Source: Bolinopsis microptera (lineage: Eukaryota > Ctenophora > Tentaculata > Lobata > Bolinopsidae). From it: a stretch of DNA of 64,000 nucleotides. Positions 12,180 through 23,952 of this stretch are shown here, piece after piece. The stretch's first letter is position 1; each line of letters opens with the position of its first letter. The notes under the pieces are model-generated. The model did no database searches and was not told the origin of the DNA. It was given only the letters and a program-made list of their open reading frames with translations. The stretch lies in contig NC_087074.1 of the NCBI RefSeq assembly GCF_026151205.1, positions 18,078,712 to 18,142,711 of the forward strand. The letters run 5' to 3'. The position numbers and the translations under genes are program-made.

Positions 12180-13274
12180 TCCTACGACATTGTGGAAGGA
12201 TTTGTGGGTTATCTAATTATGTATTTGTGGGTTATATCTAATATGAATTTGTGGGTTATATCTAATGTGAATTTGAATTATTCGACTGTTGCAGCTGCAT
12301 GTCAATTTTGAGTGGAGACACTTGATTTTTCATATAAAAGACATTATCAGCATGCTGCTGTCGGTGGTTTCCATTCACAAACACAAGTAACACTTCCCAT
12401 GCTGTCATACAAAAATAGAAATATTTATCATCGGATAAAATTCACAGTAAAACACCCCAAATCAGACGAGTTGGTTTAAAACGTAACTGAAAAAGGTAAA
12501 ACTTAGGTTTTCAAAACATTGGCGGTGAACATTTTAATGTAGACTATTTAATCAATTGGTCAAAATGGTAAATATCTGTACTTCTGGTTAAAACGTGCAA
12601 TAAAAACATCGTGGCCAGCACATTTAATAAATTAATTGATACAAATCGATATTATATCTAAACGTATGAAACGAAATTATGCATCTTAATCAACAATCGT
12701 CAACAATCTATATTATAATTAATAATTTTGTATCTAAAAGCAATCACCAACAAGTTAAAGAAGGTTAAAACAACAATAAAATTTCTGTTGAAATTCTAAA
12801 TTGATTCATCATCTGTCAATTCAACGAAGAAGTAATGTCATTTATATAAGCATTCATCGATAAAAGCCAATAGAGATCAATCAACAACGAACATTTTCTA
12901 TGTCTATGACTAGTAGTACCTGAAAAAAATGCTGTCTTTCATTTCAAAACCATGATGTTATAAATATGGTTCGAGATTTCAATTATTCTAAACTTTTAAA
13001 AATTTCTTTTAAAAGTGTCTGGAGCGAGATTATTGTTTTACATCAATCTTTGAATCAATCAATTTGTTTCTTGAAGAAAACAAGTTATAATCAGAATGAC
13101 TTTAGGATCTTATATTATCTATCAGCTTATAACGACAAACCAGAGCTTAAAAGATCCAAACAAAGCATTAAAAAAAAAAAAACAAAGAAATGTTTACAAA
13201 GTAAATAAGATCCTCGAGAATTCAAGATCCAAACAAGGCTTTTTTTTTAAAGAGAAAAAAAATTTAGAGGACAA

Positions 13275-14787
13275 TTATGAAGTAAGCCTGATGGGAAACA
13301 AGGAGGCAGAACCATAGAAGTCATACTTGAACTCAGTGCTGAGGTTGTGGGAGGTGGCGAGGAGAGAGGAGGTGGGGTTGAGGAGGAGAAGGATCTGGAA
13401 CTTGTAGATCTGATTATCGCACTGTTCTGCAGGGCTTGTTCCGAGAACAGCTTCTACTGAGCACTGTGGGTATTATAGACTGTTAGAGGACAGCACTGTG
13501 GGTATTATAGACTGTTAGAGGACAGCACTGTGGGTATTATAGACTGTTAGAGGACAGCACTGTGGGTATTATAGACTGTTAGAGGACAGCACTGTGGGTA
13601 TTATAGACTGTTAGAGGACAGCACTGTGGGTATTATAGACTGTTAGAGGACAGCACTGTGGGTATTATAGACTGTTAGAGGACAGCACTGTGGGTATTAT
13701 AGACTGTTAGAGGACAGCACTGTGGGTATTATAGACTGTTAGAGGACAGCACTGTGGGTATTATAGACTGTTAGAGGACAGCACTGTGGGTATTATAGAC
13801 TGTTAGAGGACAGCACTGTGGGTATTATAGACTGTTAGAGGACAGCATTGTGGGTATTATAGACTGTTAGAGGACAGCATTGTGGGTATTATAGACTGTT
13901 AGAGGACAGCACTGTGGGTATTATAGACTGTTAGAGGACAGCACTGTGGGTATTATAGACTGTTAGAGGACAGCACTGTGGGTATTATAGACTGTTAGAG
14001 AACAGCACTGTGGGTATTATAGACTGTTAGAGGACAGCACTGTGGGTATTATAGACTGTTAGAGAACAGCACTGTGGGTATTATAGACTGTTAGAGGACA
14101 GCACTGTGGGTATTATAGACTGTTAGAGGACAGCATTGTGGGTATTATAGACTGTTAGAGGACAGCACTGTGGGTATTATAGACTGTTAGAGGACAGCAC
14201 TGTGGGTATTATAGACTATTAGAGGACAGCACTGTAGGTATTATAGACTGTTAGAGGACAGCACTGTGGGTATTATAGACTGTTAGAGGACAGCACTGTG
14301 GGTATTATAGACTGTTAGAGGACAGCACTGTGGGTATTAAAGACTGTTAGAGGACAGCACTGTGGGTATTATAGACTGTTAGAGGACAGCACTGTGGGTA
14401 TTATAGACTGTTAGAGGACAGCACTGTGGGTATTATAGACTGTTAGAGGACAGCACTGTGGGTATTATAGACTGTTAGAGGACAGCACTGTGGGTATTAT
14501 AGACTATTAGAGGACAGCACTGTGGGTATTATAGACTGTTAGAGGACAGCACTGTGGGTATTATAGACTATTAGAGGACAGCACTGTGTTTGAGGATCAT
14601 AGTTAGAGGGTTCAAATATCAAACCATGGAATTTAAGAAGATCTTAAACAAATTGTGTGTCTAATTACCTCTTTGTCAAGTAGCAAGGAGTAATATTTGT
14701 CTAGGAGCTCGAACGCTAGCTCAGAAACAAGACCTGACTGAACCACGCTGAACAACGTTCTTTCTGCGGAAAGTATTGATTTGTCAG
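13275..14787 (-). CDS. Unidentified gene, last two exons (copy B)
   Basis: Same structure as copy A: penultimate exon 14787-14669, last exon 13463-13275, phase 0 join, and identical product at the level read. The upstream exons are missing from this copy, so it is most likely an untranscribed or run-on relic. The intron is filled by minisatellite array B. Confidence 0.45.
13463..14589. repeat. 32-bp minisatellite, array B (about 35 units)
   Basis: Same unit as array A. It shares a series of variant units with array C (GCATTG, AGAACAG, TGTAGG, TTAAAG, ACTATTAG) in the same order, which shows that B and C are recent copies of one array differing by two units. Confidence 0.92.
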
Positions 14788-14789
14788 CT

Positions 14790-15396
14790 TGTAGTAATAA
14801 TAGTAGCAAACTATTGTAGTAGTAATTTATTGCGACAATATTGTCCTCATTCCTCCGCCCCGAACCCAACATCCTACAGTCCGTTAATACGAATAAGGTC
14901 GATTTTTCCAAATTATATTAGCCCTATAATTATATGTTGATAAATCTTTGCAGGTAGCGCTTTATTCACCAACTCAGGAATCCAGTGTAAGACATTAACC
15001 TTATTTTGGTTTAAAAGGAAATAGCTGCAGTATCCAGTAAATCGGGGTATGTGGTAAATATGGGCGTGATAAATCAGAGTTTAATCGTGCCACGACAACT
15101 CTACTCACAACTTCTACCAGATGAGATCTGATTATATTAAATTATATTGATCCTCACAATATCACTATTCATCCACCCAATATAATTAGTCAATACCCAC
15201 CCATATGGCGCATCAGACAGATAATGCATAAAATCATTTACTTACCATAATTATTAATTACGTCCTTATTTTACCATTTACTATCATTACTCCATATATA
15301 AATGTCGGCATATTCTGTTCTTTTTTTAGATAATTTTTCGTTTATTTTTTAAATGTTACTCGTTTATAAGAAAGTGAAGATGTGAAAACAGCTTAC
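14790..15396. other. Non-coding right part of copy B
   Basis: Matches 18686-19290 of copy C and 10680-11437 of copy A apart from the 23-bp expansion there. No gene is seen. The right edge is the junction with copy C. Confidence 0.5.
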
Positions 15397-16139
15397 TCAG
15401 GCAACAATCGAATTGTGTTGAAATAGCACAAAGTCCCATCACCTATCCAACTCAGGATATCACAACACAGCACCGGATAGTGTATAGAAAGTAGGGATAA
15501 ATACAGGATAGCCAAGTTATCAAAAATACTGATCTTATAGATATCAGTCAAAACAACTGGCTCCACTTTCGGCACGTTTATAGTTCCGATCTTAGCAAGG
15601 AACCGGAACCAGAGGTTTCCTACAACGTTTGTTAGCTGCTCTGGGATTCCTTGACTGATGAGACCGTTGGTTTGGATCAGGAGGATTGCTTGTACGGCTT
15701 CTGTTACCGTCCATATTCTGTCCGGGATCCCAGTGGTCTTGGTGCTGTTCAAACCTTTGGCTACTCGCCTGTAACCATTTTGTATTAATTTATGACCAAA
15801 GTTTTTGATATGTGCGCGATGTTATTTAACTAGACATTTGATGAGCGGGACTGATAACGGGATAAACAATTCTTCTCTCATGTTCACTTCATTTGATAGA
15901 AAGTCATCAAAAAGCAAATCACAAATTACACGATTAACAGCTGTATCCATGATGACCCCTAGTAACGTCTCTATCGCAACTCACCTGACACTAGCGTTAT
16001 GTTGGGTGAATAAGGTATCGTCCAGTTCCACCACCTCCTCTCTGATGTCCTGAGACTGGGTACCACACACTCTGCAGTAACCTGTACCATCACCCAGCTC
16101 GAAGTCATTCGCAGTTCCACATTCCTGACATCGCAGCAT
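15397..16139 (-). pseudogene. TAF1B: Truncated TAF1B copy (copy C)
   Basis: Exon 1 at 16139-15985 and exon 2 from 15768 down to the breakpoint at 15397, followed at once by a TAA. It has the same truncation as copy B and is nearly identical to it. It retains the zinc ribbon and the first part of the cyclin-like core only. Confidence 0.85.
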
Positions 16140-17234
16140 TCCTACGACATTGTGGAAGGATTTGTGGGTTATCTAATTATGTATTTGTGGGTTATATCTA
16201 ATATGAATTTGTGGGTTATATCTAATGTGAATTTGAATTATTCGACTGTTGCAGCTGCATGTCAATTTTGAGTGGAGACACTTGATTTTTCATATAAAAG
16301 ACATTATCAGCATGCTGCTGTCGGTGGTTTCCATTCACAAACACAAGTAACACTTCCCATGCTGTCATACAAAAATAGAAATATTTATCATCGGATAAAA
16401 TTCACAGTAAAACACCCCAAATCAGACGAGTTGGTTTAAAACGTAACTGAAAAAGGTAAAACTTAGGTTTTCAAAACATTGGCGGTGAACATTTTAATGT
16501 AGACTATTTAATCAATTGGTCAAAATGGTAAATATCTGTACTTCTGGTTAAAACGTGCAATAAAAACATCGTGGCCAGCACATTTAATAAATTAATTGAT
16601 ACAAATCGATATTATATCTAAACGTATGAAACGAAATTATGCATCTTAATCAACAATCGTCAACAATCTATATTATAATTAATAATTTTGTATCTAAAAG
16701 CAATCACCAACAAGTTAAAGAAGGTTAAAACAACAATAAAATTTCTGTTGAAATTCTAAATTGATTCATCATCTGTCAATTCAACGAAGAAGTAATGTCA
16801 TTTATATAAGCATTCATCGATAAAAGCCAATAGAGATCAATCAACAACGAACATTTTCTATGTCTATGACTAGTAGTACCTGAAAAAAATGCTGTCTTTC
16901 ATTTCAAAACCATGATGTTATAAATATGGTTCGAGATTTCAATTATTCTAAACTTTTAAAAATTTCTTTTAAAAGTGTCTGGAGCGAGATTATTGTTTTA
17001 CATCAATCTTTGAATCAATCAATTTGTTTCTTGAAGAAAACAAGTTATAATCAGAATGACTTTAGGATCTTATATTATCTATCAGCTTATAACGACAAAC
17101 CAGAGCTTAAAAGATCCAAACAAAGCATTAAAAAAAAAAAAACAAAGAAATGTTTACAAAGTAAATAAGATCCTCGAGAATTCAAGATCCAAACAAGGCT
17201 TTTTTTTTAAAGAGAAAAAAAATTTAGAGGACAA

Positions 17235-18683
17235 TTATGAAGTAAGCCTGATGGGAAACAAGGAGGCAGAACCATAGAAGTCATACTTGAACTCAGTGCT
17301 GAGGTTGTGGGAGGTGGCGAGGAGAGAGGAGGTGGGGTTGAGGAGGAGAAGGATCTGGAACTTGTAGATCTGATTATCACACTGTTCTTCAGGGCTTGTT
17401 CCGAGAACAGCTTCTACTGAGCACTGTGGGTATTATAGACTGTTAGAGGACAGCACTGTGGGTATTATAGACTGTTAGAGGACAGCACTGTGGGTATTAT
17501 AGACTGTTAGAGGACAGCACTGTGGGTATTATAGACTGTTAGAGGACAGCACTGTGGGTATTATAGACTGTTAGAGGACAGCACTGTGGGTATTATAGAC
17601 TGTTAGAGGACAGCACTGTGGGTATTATAGACTGTTAGAGGACAGCACTGTGGGTATTATAGACTGTTAGAGGACAGCACTGTGGGTATTATAGACTGTT
17701 AGAGGACAGCACTGTGGGTATTATAGACTGTTAGAGGACAGCATTGTGGGTATTATAGACTGTTAGAGGACAGCATTGTGGGTATTATAGACTGTTAGAG
17801 GACAGCACTGTGGGTATTATAGACTGTTAGAGGACAGCACTGTGGGTATTATAGACTGTTAGAGGACAGCACTGTGGGTATTATAGACTGTTAGAGAACA
17901 GCACTGTGGGTATTATAGACTGTTAGAGGACAGCACTGTGGGTATTATAGACTGTTAGAGAACAGCACTGTGGGTATTATAGACTGTTAGAGGACAGCAC
18001 TGTGGGTATTATAGACTGTTAGAGGACAGCATTGTGGGTATTATAGACTGTTAGAGGACAGCACTGTGGGTATTATAGACTGTTAGAGGACAGCACTGTG
18101 GGTATTATAGACTATTAGAGGACAGCACTGTAGGTATTATAGACTGTTAGAGGACAGCACTGTGGGTATTATAGACTGTTAGAGGACAGCACTGTGGGTA
18201 TTATAGACTGTTAGAGGACAGCACTGTGGGTATTAAAGACTGTTAGAGGACAGCACTGTGGGTATTATAGACTGTTAGAGGACAGCACTGTGGGTATTAT
18301 AGACTGTTAGAGGACAGCACTGTGGGTATTATAGACTGTTAGAGGACAGCACTGTGGGTATTATAGACTGTTAGAGGACAGCACTGTGGGTATTATAGAC
18401 TATTAGAGGACAGCACTGTGGGTATTATAGACTGTTAGAGGACAGCACTGTGGGTATTATAGACTATTAGAGGACAGCACTGTGTTTGAGGATCATAGTT
18501 AGAGGGTTCAAATATCAAACCATGGAATTTAAGAAGATCTTAAACAAATTGTGTGTCTAATTACCTCTTTGTCAAGTAGCAAGGAGTAATATTTGTCTAG
18601 GAGCTCGAACGCTAGCTCAGAAACAAGACCTGACTGAACCACGCTGAACAACGTTCTTTCTGCGGAAAGTATTGATTTGTCAG
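17235..18683 (-). CDS. Unidentified gene, last two exons (copy C, still joined to upstream DNA)
   Basis: Penultimate exon 18683-18565 and last exon 17423-17235, identical in structure to copies A and B. Because copy C keeps the original right flank, it is the copy most likely to serve as the true 3' end of the upstream gene. No upstream exon could be firmly assigned: a candidate on the minus strand near 20150-20245 (reading RQLLDLFTATLWF, with a GTGAGA donor) does not match in phase. The family is not recognised. Confidence 0.5.
17423..18485. repeat. 32-bp minisatellite, array C (about 33 units)
   Basis: Same 32-bp unit and the same ordered variants as array B, two units shorter. It fills the intron between the last two exons of the unidentified gene in copy C. 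Each unit again holds CTCTAAC and CCCACAG/TGC on the minus strand. Confidence 0.92.
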
Positions 18684-19290
18684 CTTGTAGTAATAATAGT
18701 AGCAAACTATTGTAGTAGTAATTTATTGCGACAATATTGTCCTCATTCCTCCGCCCCGAACCCAACATCCTACAGTCCGTTAATACGAATAAGGTCGATT
18801 TTTCCAAATTATATTAGCCCTATAATTATATGTTGATAAATCTTTGCAGGTAGCGCTTTATTCACCAACTCAGGAATCCAGTGTAAGACATTAACCTTAT
18901 TTTGGTTTAAAAGGAAATAGCTGCAGTATCCAGTAAATCGGGGTATGTGGTAAATATGGGCGTGATAAATCAGAGTTTAATCGTGCCACGACAACTCTAC
19001 TCACAACTTCTACCAGATGAGATCTGATTATATTAAATTATATTGATCCTCACAATATCACTATTCATCCACCCAATATAATTAGTCAATACCCACCCAT
19101 ATGGCGCATCAGACAGATAATGCATAAAATCATTTACTTACCATAATTATTAATTACGTCCTTATTTTACCATACCACCCTATCATTACTCCATATAAAT
19201 GTCGGCATATTCTGTTCTTTTTTTAGATAATTTTCTTTTATTTTTTAAATATTACTCGTTTATAAGAAAAGTGTAGATGTGAAAACAGCT

Positions 19291-19755
19291 GCACTGCATT
19301 CATCCACAGTCGTTGGCACATGGCAAATAAAATATTTTTGGTCATTAGTAATCTTTCGCTAGTTTGAGGCCTCATTTGAAAGATTTGAAGATGTGGGTTA
19401 TATAAATTAATCAAATTGATTTGTCTAAGTACACAATATCCAAGTCGTATCCTGACCCAACGTGATAAGTCTGATGAATGATGAATCTGTTTAAATGTCA
19501 GGAATAAGCACGACTAAACTTTTCTCAGAGGTCGATCGTTAGTCCCACATTCACAAAGGCGGCAGATCAGCTAATAATCTGAGACCTGGAACTTTTGGAT
19601 TTTTGAGAAAATTTTTCGAAGATGTGACCTTTTTTAGGGAGGAAACATTGATATCTGAGAGGAAATTAAAAACTTTCAGGATGTGGGTCGTTAGTTGCAG
19701 CATTTTAAATCATCATAGTTTGTATTGCTCGCTTATTTAAGTAAGTAAGTAGTTG
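19291..19755. other. Single-copy region right of the triplication
   Basis: No coding sequence recognised. It marks the point where the three-fold repeat ends and contains only short AT-rich motifs and a TAAGTAAGTAAG-like run just before the MITE. Confidence 0.4.
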
Positions 19756-19982
19756 GGGGTCGTTCACATATGTTGTAAAGCTGAGGGGGGGGGGGGGGGT
19801 AATTACACTAGCGGGGGGTAATTACACTAGCGTAATCGTTCTGAAACCCCCGGGGGTTTCCGAATTATTACGCTAGTATAATTTTGACACAACAGCTATG
19901 TGTAAAACTGATTACGGAGGGGGGGGGGGGGGGGGGGGTTAAAATTTTCCAAAAAATGGTTACGTAATATGTGAACGACCCC
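19756..19982. mobile_element. MITE-like element with GGGGTCGTTCACATAT terminal inverted repeats and two long G-runs
   Basis: The left end GGGGTCGTTCACATAT (from 19756) is matched by its exact complement ending at 19982. Inside, TAATTACACTAGCG is repeated and then mirrored around a CCCCC/GGGGG centre near 19845. Two uninterrupted G-runs (about 16 and 20 bases) lie just inside the ends. There is no coding capacity. The termini are of the kind seen on non-autonomous DNA transposons. The target-site duplication is not clear. Confidence 0.75.
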
Positions 19983-20838
19983 TTAATAGTAATACTATTA
20001 CACATCTTATACTGTTATAGCTACAGCTTTTATCCCTAGTCCCTACAATATATTCCTATAGTTCTATAGAGGGGGAATACGTTCGCCACTCTGCAGGTCA
20101 ACTAACAAGGTGCTTCAATAGTATCTGAGTATCTCACTCTTCAACAGAATATGTTATATGATCCACAACAGATAATCTAATGAACCACAATGTGGCCGTG
20201 AACAAGTCCAGAAGTTGTCTTCTAAACGACTGGACGTAATAATACTATTTCCACAGCCCCCGCCCCACAGGACATTAAAACTCTTTATTTAAAAACAACA
20301 ATAGCATCAACACTATTTCACTGTCCACTGCGTTCAGTGACGAACACACTGTGCCCATCTCCGTTACCTAATCACCATATTATTATAAATAGGTAACGGT
20401 CTTTGTCATCACATTTACTGACAGTTGGTCAAACTTTACGGTATAGTGTAATCTCACATAATAATAATGGTAGAAAATGCATCATTCCGTCTGTCCATTT
20501 GAGATTTACAAATCGGTTAATCAAGAAAACGGTAAGAGTTAGGGGACCGACACAACTCTAATGAGTAACTGGTTTAGTTGGCAATGGTTGGATTTATTTT
20601 GGTCGATTTATTTTTATAACGTTCAATAGTAAGAATCTATAACAGATGCTAATAACTGTTGACGATTACAACTCTCTCACAATCCTCTCCCCTCTCTTAA
20701 CAAATATCGTAACATATTTGGGACTAAGGAGTAAGTAACGGTGTCTATGTAACTCTATATAAATATGCTATCACGTTTACAGCTGCATGGCTAAGACGAA
20801 ATAGCTCTAAGCTGAGCAGTAAGCACTCGTGTTTTACT
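19983..20838. other. Non-coding region
   Basis: No gene recognised. A minus-strand open stretch near 20245-20150 (RQLLDLFTATLWF) has splice-like borders and might be an exon of the gene whose 3' end lies at 17.2-18.7 kb, but the phases do not fit. Confidence 0.35.
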
Positions 20839-20904
20839 TTTTAGGAGTCGTTTTCAATGAGGCTTATTCCACATCATAAACCTCATTGAAAACGACTCCT
20901 AAAA
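20839..20904. repeat. Perfect 24-bp inverted repeat with 18-nt loop
   Basis: TTTTAGGAGTCGTTTTCAAT followed by GAGG (20839-20862) is exactly complementary to 20881-20904. The transcript of either strand would form a perfect 24-bp hairpin. It could be a tiny foldback transposon or a small-RNA precursor. No family is recognised. Confidence 0.8.
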
Positions 20905-22948
20905 TAAAGTATAAACCATACTATCATTAAGCACGGCTGACGGACAACTAGGAACCTTCCAATTTTACCTAGTTAACTAATTAACATGCAAGCTTGGGAA
21001 ATCCAATCAGCTCCGACAACTAGGAACCAATCATGACATATCCCCGACAACTAGGAACCTCTGGAGATACTTTAAACATTCAGGTGTCCACCGATTTCAC
21101 AGCTGTGCTGTATATATTTCTGCACGCATTAATTAAGACAAGGATTTTTTTCAAGATAATGATAGTTCAAACTCAACATTTCACCGATTTTCACGTTTAA
21201 TCACTGTCTTGACCACGATGAGTAGTTATTTCGTTTTGTTTGTCTGTGGAATTTGATCTTGATTCGGCGAATTCAACTTTGTAAATTATCGATATATTTT
21301 TGCATTTTATTTCCTTGCAGTCATTTTTATAAGTTAAGTAGCATTATTTGGTACAGTAACGTGATTAAAAGTAAGGATATCTCTTTGCCAACTACAACCG
21401 TACGATAAACAGGTAATAGTCCAATAGTTTCCAACAATCATCGCCCGTTCCTTGGGTTTATATTTCTAAGTCTCGCTAATTTTCTGTATTATACTACATT
21501 TGATTACATTAATTGCGAGTTTTGTTCGGTTATTAGCATTGAACGTTCCCTTGCTAATTGTTGCGATCATCTGGTGACTGGTCGATTATATCATGTGCCC
21601 TAGAACAGAACGCCGCTATTTGCTGTGCTCCTTTTCCTGACTGCGGCAGAGAATGTTTGCCAATTGCAACTGTCTACAGATCTTCATTAAAACTACTGTA
21701 GTACAGCTCTTATCTCTTATCTCTATCTCCGCATTCGTCCTAACCTGATCGATCTGTCCGATAACGAAAATATCTTGACTCTTATTGGTGAATATATAAC
21801 CATGTGGGGCAATTTTATCAACAGAAACATTTGTTATAAAGTTGTGTTAAAAGTATTAAACTTTCAAAGTGTTAAAGATTATTGTCACATGACCTAAGCT
21901 ATGTCTCTTCTGATCTCCCTCGGCTTCAGTATTACTCGGTTTTGCATTATTTTTACGCGTAGTAACTAGTAGGACCCTCCTCATAAACAATGTTTGTTAC
22001 GTTCAATACGTCAAATTATTGTTGCTTTACCTCACTTTCGGCCCAATTGCTCTAATAAACATACCGACCATTACCATGCATCAACAATATTTTAATAAAC
22101 AGTGTTGTTGTTTGTTGTTGTTATAATTGTTACTAATACTAACCACTGAAGCTGTGTTATTGTTGTTATTAGTACTAACCACTGAAGCTGACACTGTTCT
22201 TGCTGCCGTCTTCTCCCCAGATCCGCGGGATAAGATCTCCTCGGTACTTGGGAGCCTTACCACTTCGTCTCTCGTGGTGTATCACACTACATAATCCGCT
22301 CTGAAAATGGAGGAGATATGGGTCACTCTATGAAACGGAGTTGCACTAGCTAAGATAATTTGGAAACCAGATCGCTGCAGAGTTATCTTGAAATCTAATT
22401 AACCATCAGACCAATCAGCCTCGATTTTAATTTGAGTTCATAAGCTTGGTAGCACATAATATTAGGTTTCTCCGTTTTGTCAAAAGTTAATTGATAAATT
22501 AATTAGATTTGATGACACTTGACGGAGCAAACCTCCGACAGACTGTCGTTCCGAGTTTATTTACCTGGTTTAGTTTTTAACCACAATACCGCATTTTTTA
22601 GAAACCATAGAACAAAACAGCAGATTCCTAATCGAATTATATCACAAGCCAACAATCTAATGTTGTGCAATACTTTCCGTTCGAACAGCGCGAATTGCTT
22701 TATACTTTTATATTGTTGCGGAATTTCGTCAATTCACTTAACTGCCAACACAAATACCTTTTCTCGTGTGACTCAAACGTTTTAATTTATATCACTATTC
22801 GTTTTAAAGGAGCGCATTTTTGTTCATTGTTAATATTATGCGCTAAGACTTTCATTCACACACCGAAACCAGCATCAGTAAATCTCGGTTAACCTGGTTG
22901 GTTCAGTTTAGCGCACTTTTGTTGCGCTGTGGATATTGTTCTCAAGCA
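20905..22948. other. Non-coding region with three GACAACTAGGAACC words
   Basis: GACAACTAGGAACC occurs at about 20944, 21018 and 21046, all in the same orientation. At 22100-22200 there are two direct copies of an ACTAACCACTGAAGCTG word. A minus-strand open stretch at about 22275-22150 (reading DEVVRLPSTEEILSRGSGEK, then an asparagine run) looks protein-like but has no clear borders, so it is not called. Confidence 0.4.
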
Positions 22949-23052
22949 GTATCCAAGTAGCCCGACAATGTGTTCCCGATCACAGGTTTAACCCTAACAC
23001 ACCTGCTCGGGAACACCTGTTCGAGAACACATGTCGGGCTACTTGTATACTG
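22949..23052. repeat. Imperfect inverted repeat (foldback), about 34-bp arms
   Basis: The left arm (about 22949-22982: GCAGTATCCAAGTAGCCCGA...) is complementary, with a few mismatches, to about 23019-23051 (...TCGGGCTACTTGTATACTGC). The loop carries extra GAACAC repeats. It is probably a small non-autonomous DNA transposon. Confidence 0.7.
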
Positions 23053-23952
23053 CCTGTTCTCCTTAGTCGTGATGGCGTCGAGTTTCGGCAAAAAGGGTCA
23101 TAAATTCTTACATATCATTGTTTACTATAGCATATAACTTATAAATTAATTATTTATTATAATGTTGCGAGTTTAAGTTTAGCTTTTAAATAGTGTTTTG
23201 TGTAATAGGTTTCATAGTTTAATTGATAGAAGATACGTTCAAAGGACAGTTCCAAGGTTAATACATCTCAGACTTGTAACTGTAAAATAGCAGAGCATTA
23301 CCGGACGTAGTGGCAGCGAGATAGATACGACGTTGCATTGTTACTTTAAGAGGTGTTGATTATAGCACCAGGATCAGTTTATTCATAGTCTAGGAGACGT
23401 TTAGACACCTGGTATTGGTAGAGAAACTACAAAGTTGCAATACTGCTTACAAGAGGCGCTTGAATATACTTTAATCTTATAATGATACTGTCCGTAATCG
23501 GTCTTGCTAACACTTGTTCACTTGTTGTGACTCTCCAGATCGCAGAATTTGTAACGTTTATATTACCATTAAGATGATTTACAATTTTGAAGGCGTTATT
23601 GCTAAGTCCAATCATGTCTCAAAACGTTCCCATATCGGTAATCAGATATTCTTCCCTAATTAAAGATGAGAATGTACAAATATTATGATTAATCAGGTAT
23701 ACTTATTTGCATATCATGGAGCTATAGGTGGACTTTAGAGCGTATCTGGTATCACTTCCCGGGTCATGGCACATTCTTCTTTTACTCTTTAACAAAGCAA
23801 ACGTTTGATAGACTTCAAGACTTTAGCCTTGAGACACACTTGTTAAACTATTCCGTGAGGATTTCTACATTGTTTGTTACAATTAATGAATTAAAGCTAC
23901 AGTGCTGTGTCTCGTTTAATGTTTAACGTCAATTAGTTCTGGTAACTTTGTA
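23053..23952. other. Non-coding region
   Basis: No product recognised on either strand. The minus-strand open frame at 23615-23427 has no motif and no good borders. Confidence 0.35.

Larger units (their letters stand above)
11438..15396. repeat. Tandem segmental duplication, copy B (about 3.96 kb)
   Basis: Direct repeat of copy A, and nearly identical to copy C: offset 3959-3960 bp up to the minisatellite and 3896 bp after it, a difference of exactly two 32-bp units. It contains the truncated TAF1B 5' part, the TAF1B upstream interval, and the last two exons of the unidentified gene with its minisatellite. The B/A and C/B junctions are the same, AACAGCT followed by TAC and then TCAGGCAAC, which shows one original breakpoint that was then copied. 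Confidence 0.93.
15397..19290. repeat. Tandem segmental duplication, copy C (about 3.9 kb)
   Basis: The rightmost copy, ending at AAAACAGCT (19282-19290), where it runs into single-copy DNA. That end shows where the duplicated block originally stopped: the same AACAGCT is fused to TAF1B exon 2 at 11434 and 15393. Copy C is therefore the one still joined to whatever lies upstream of the unidentified gene. Confidence 0.92.

Noticed and set aside
14633-14911. 92-residue minus-strand frame as an independent gene (also at 18529)
   Set aside because: Only the central 39 codons lie between good splice borders; the ends are intron sequence.
20150-20245. Exon of the gene upstream of TAF1B
   Set aside because: The peptide is plausible and the donor is good, but the phase does not fit the next exon at 18683.
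22081-22275. Possible exon with DEVVRLPSTEEILSRGSGEK and an asparagine run on the minus strand
   Set aside because: No convincing acceptor/donor pair and a stop just upstream; could be a real last exon but cannot be supported.
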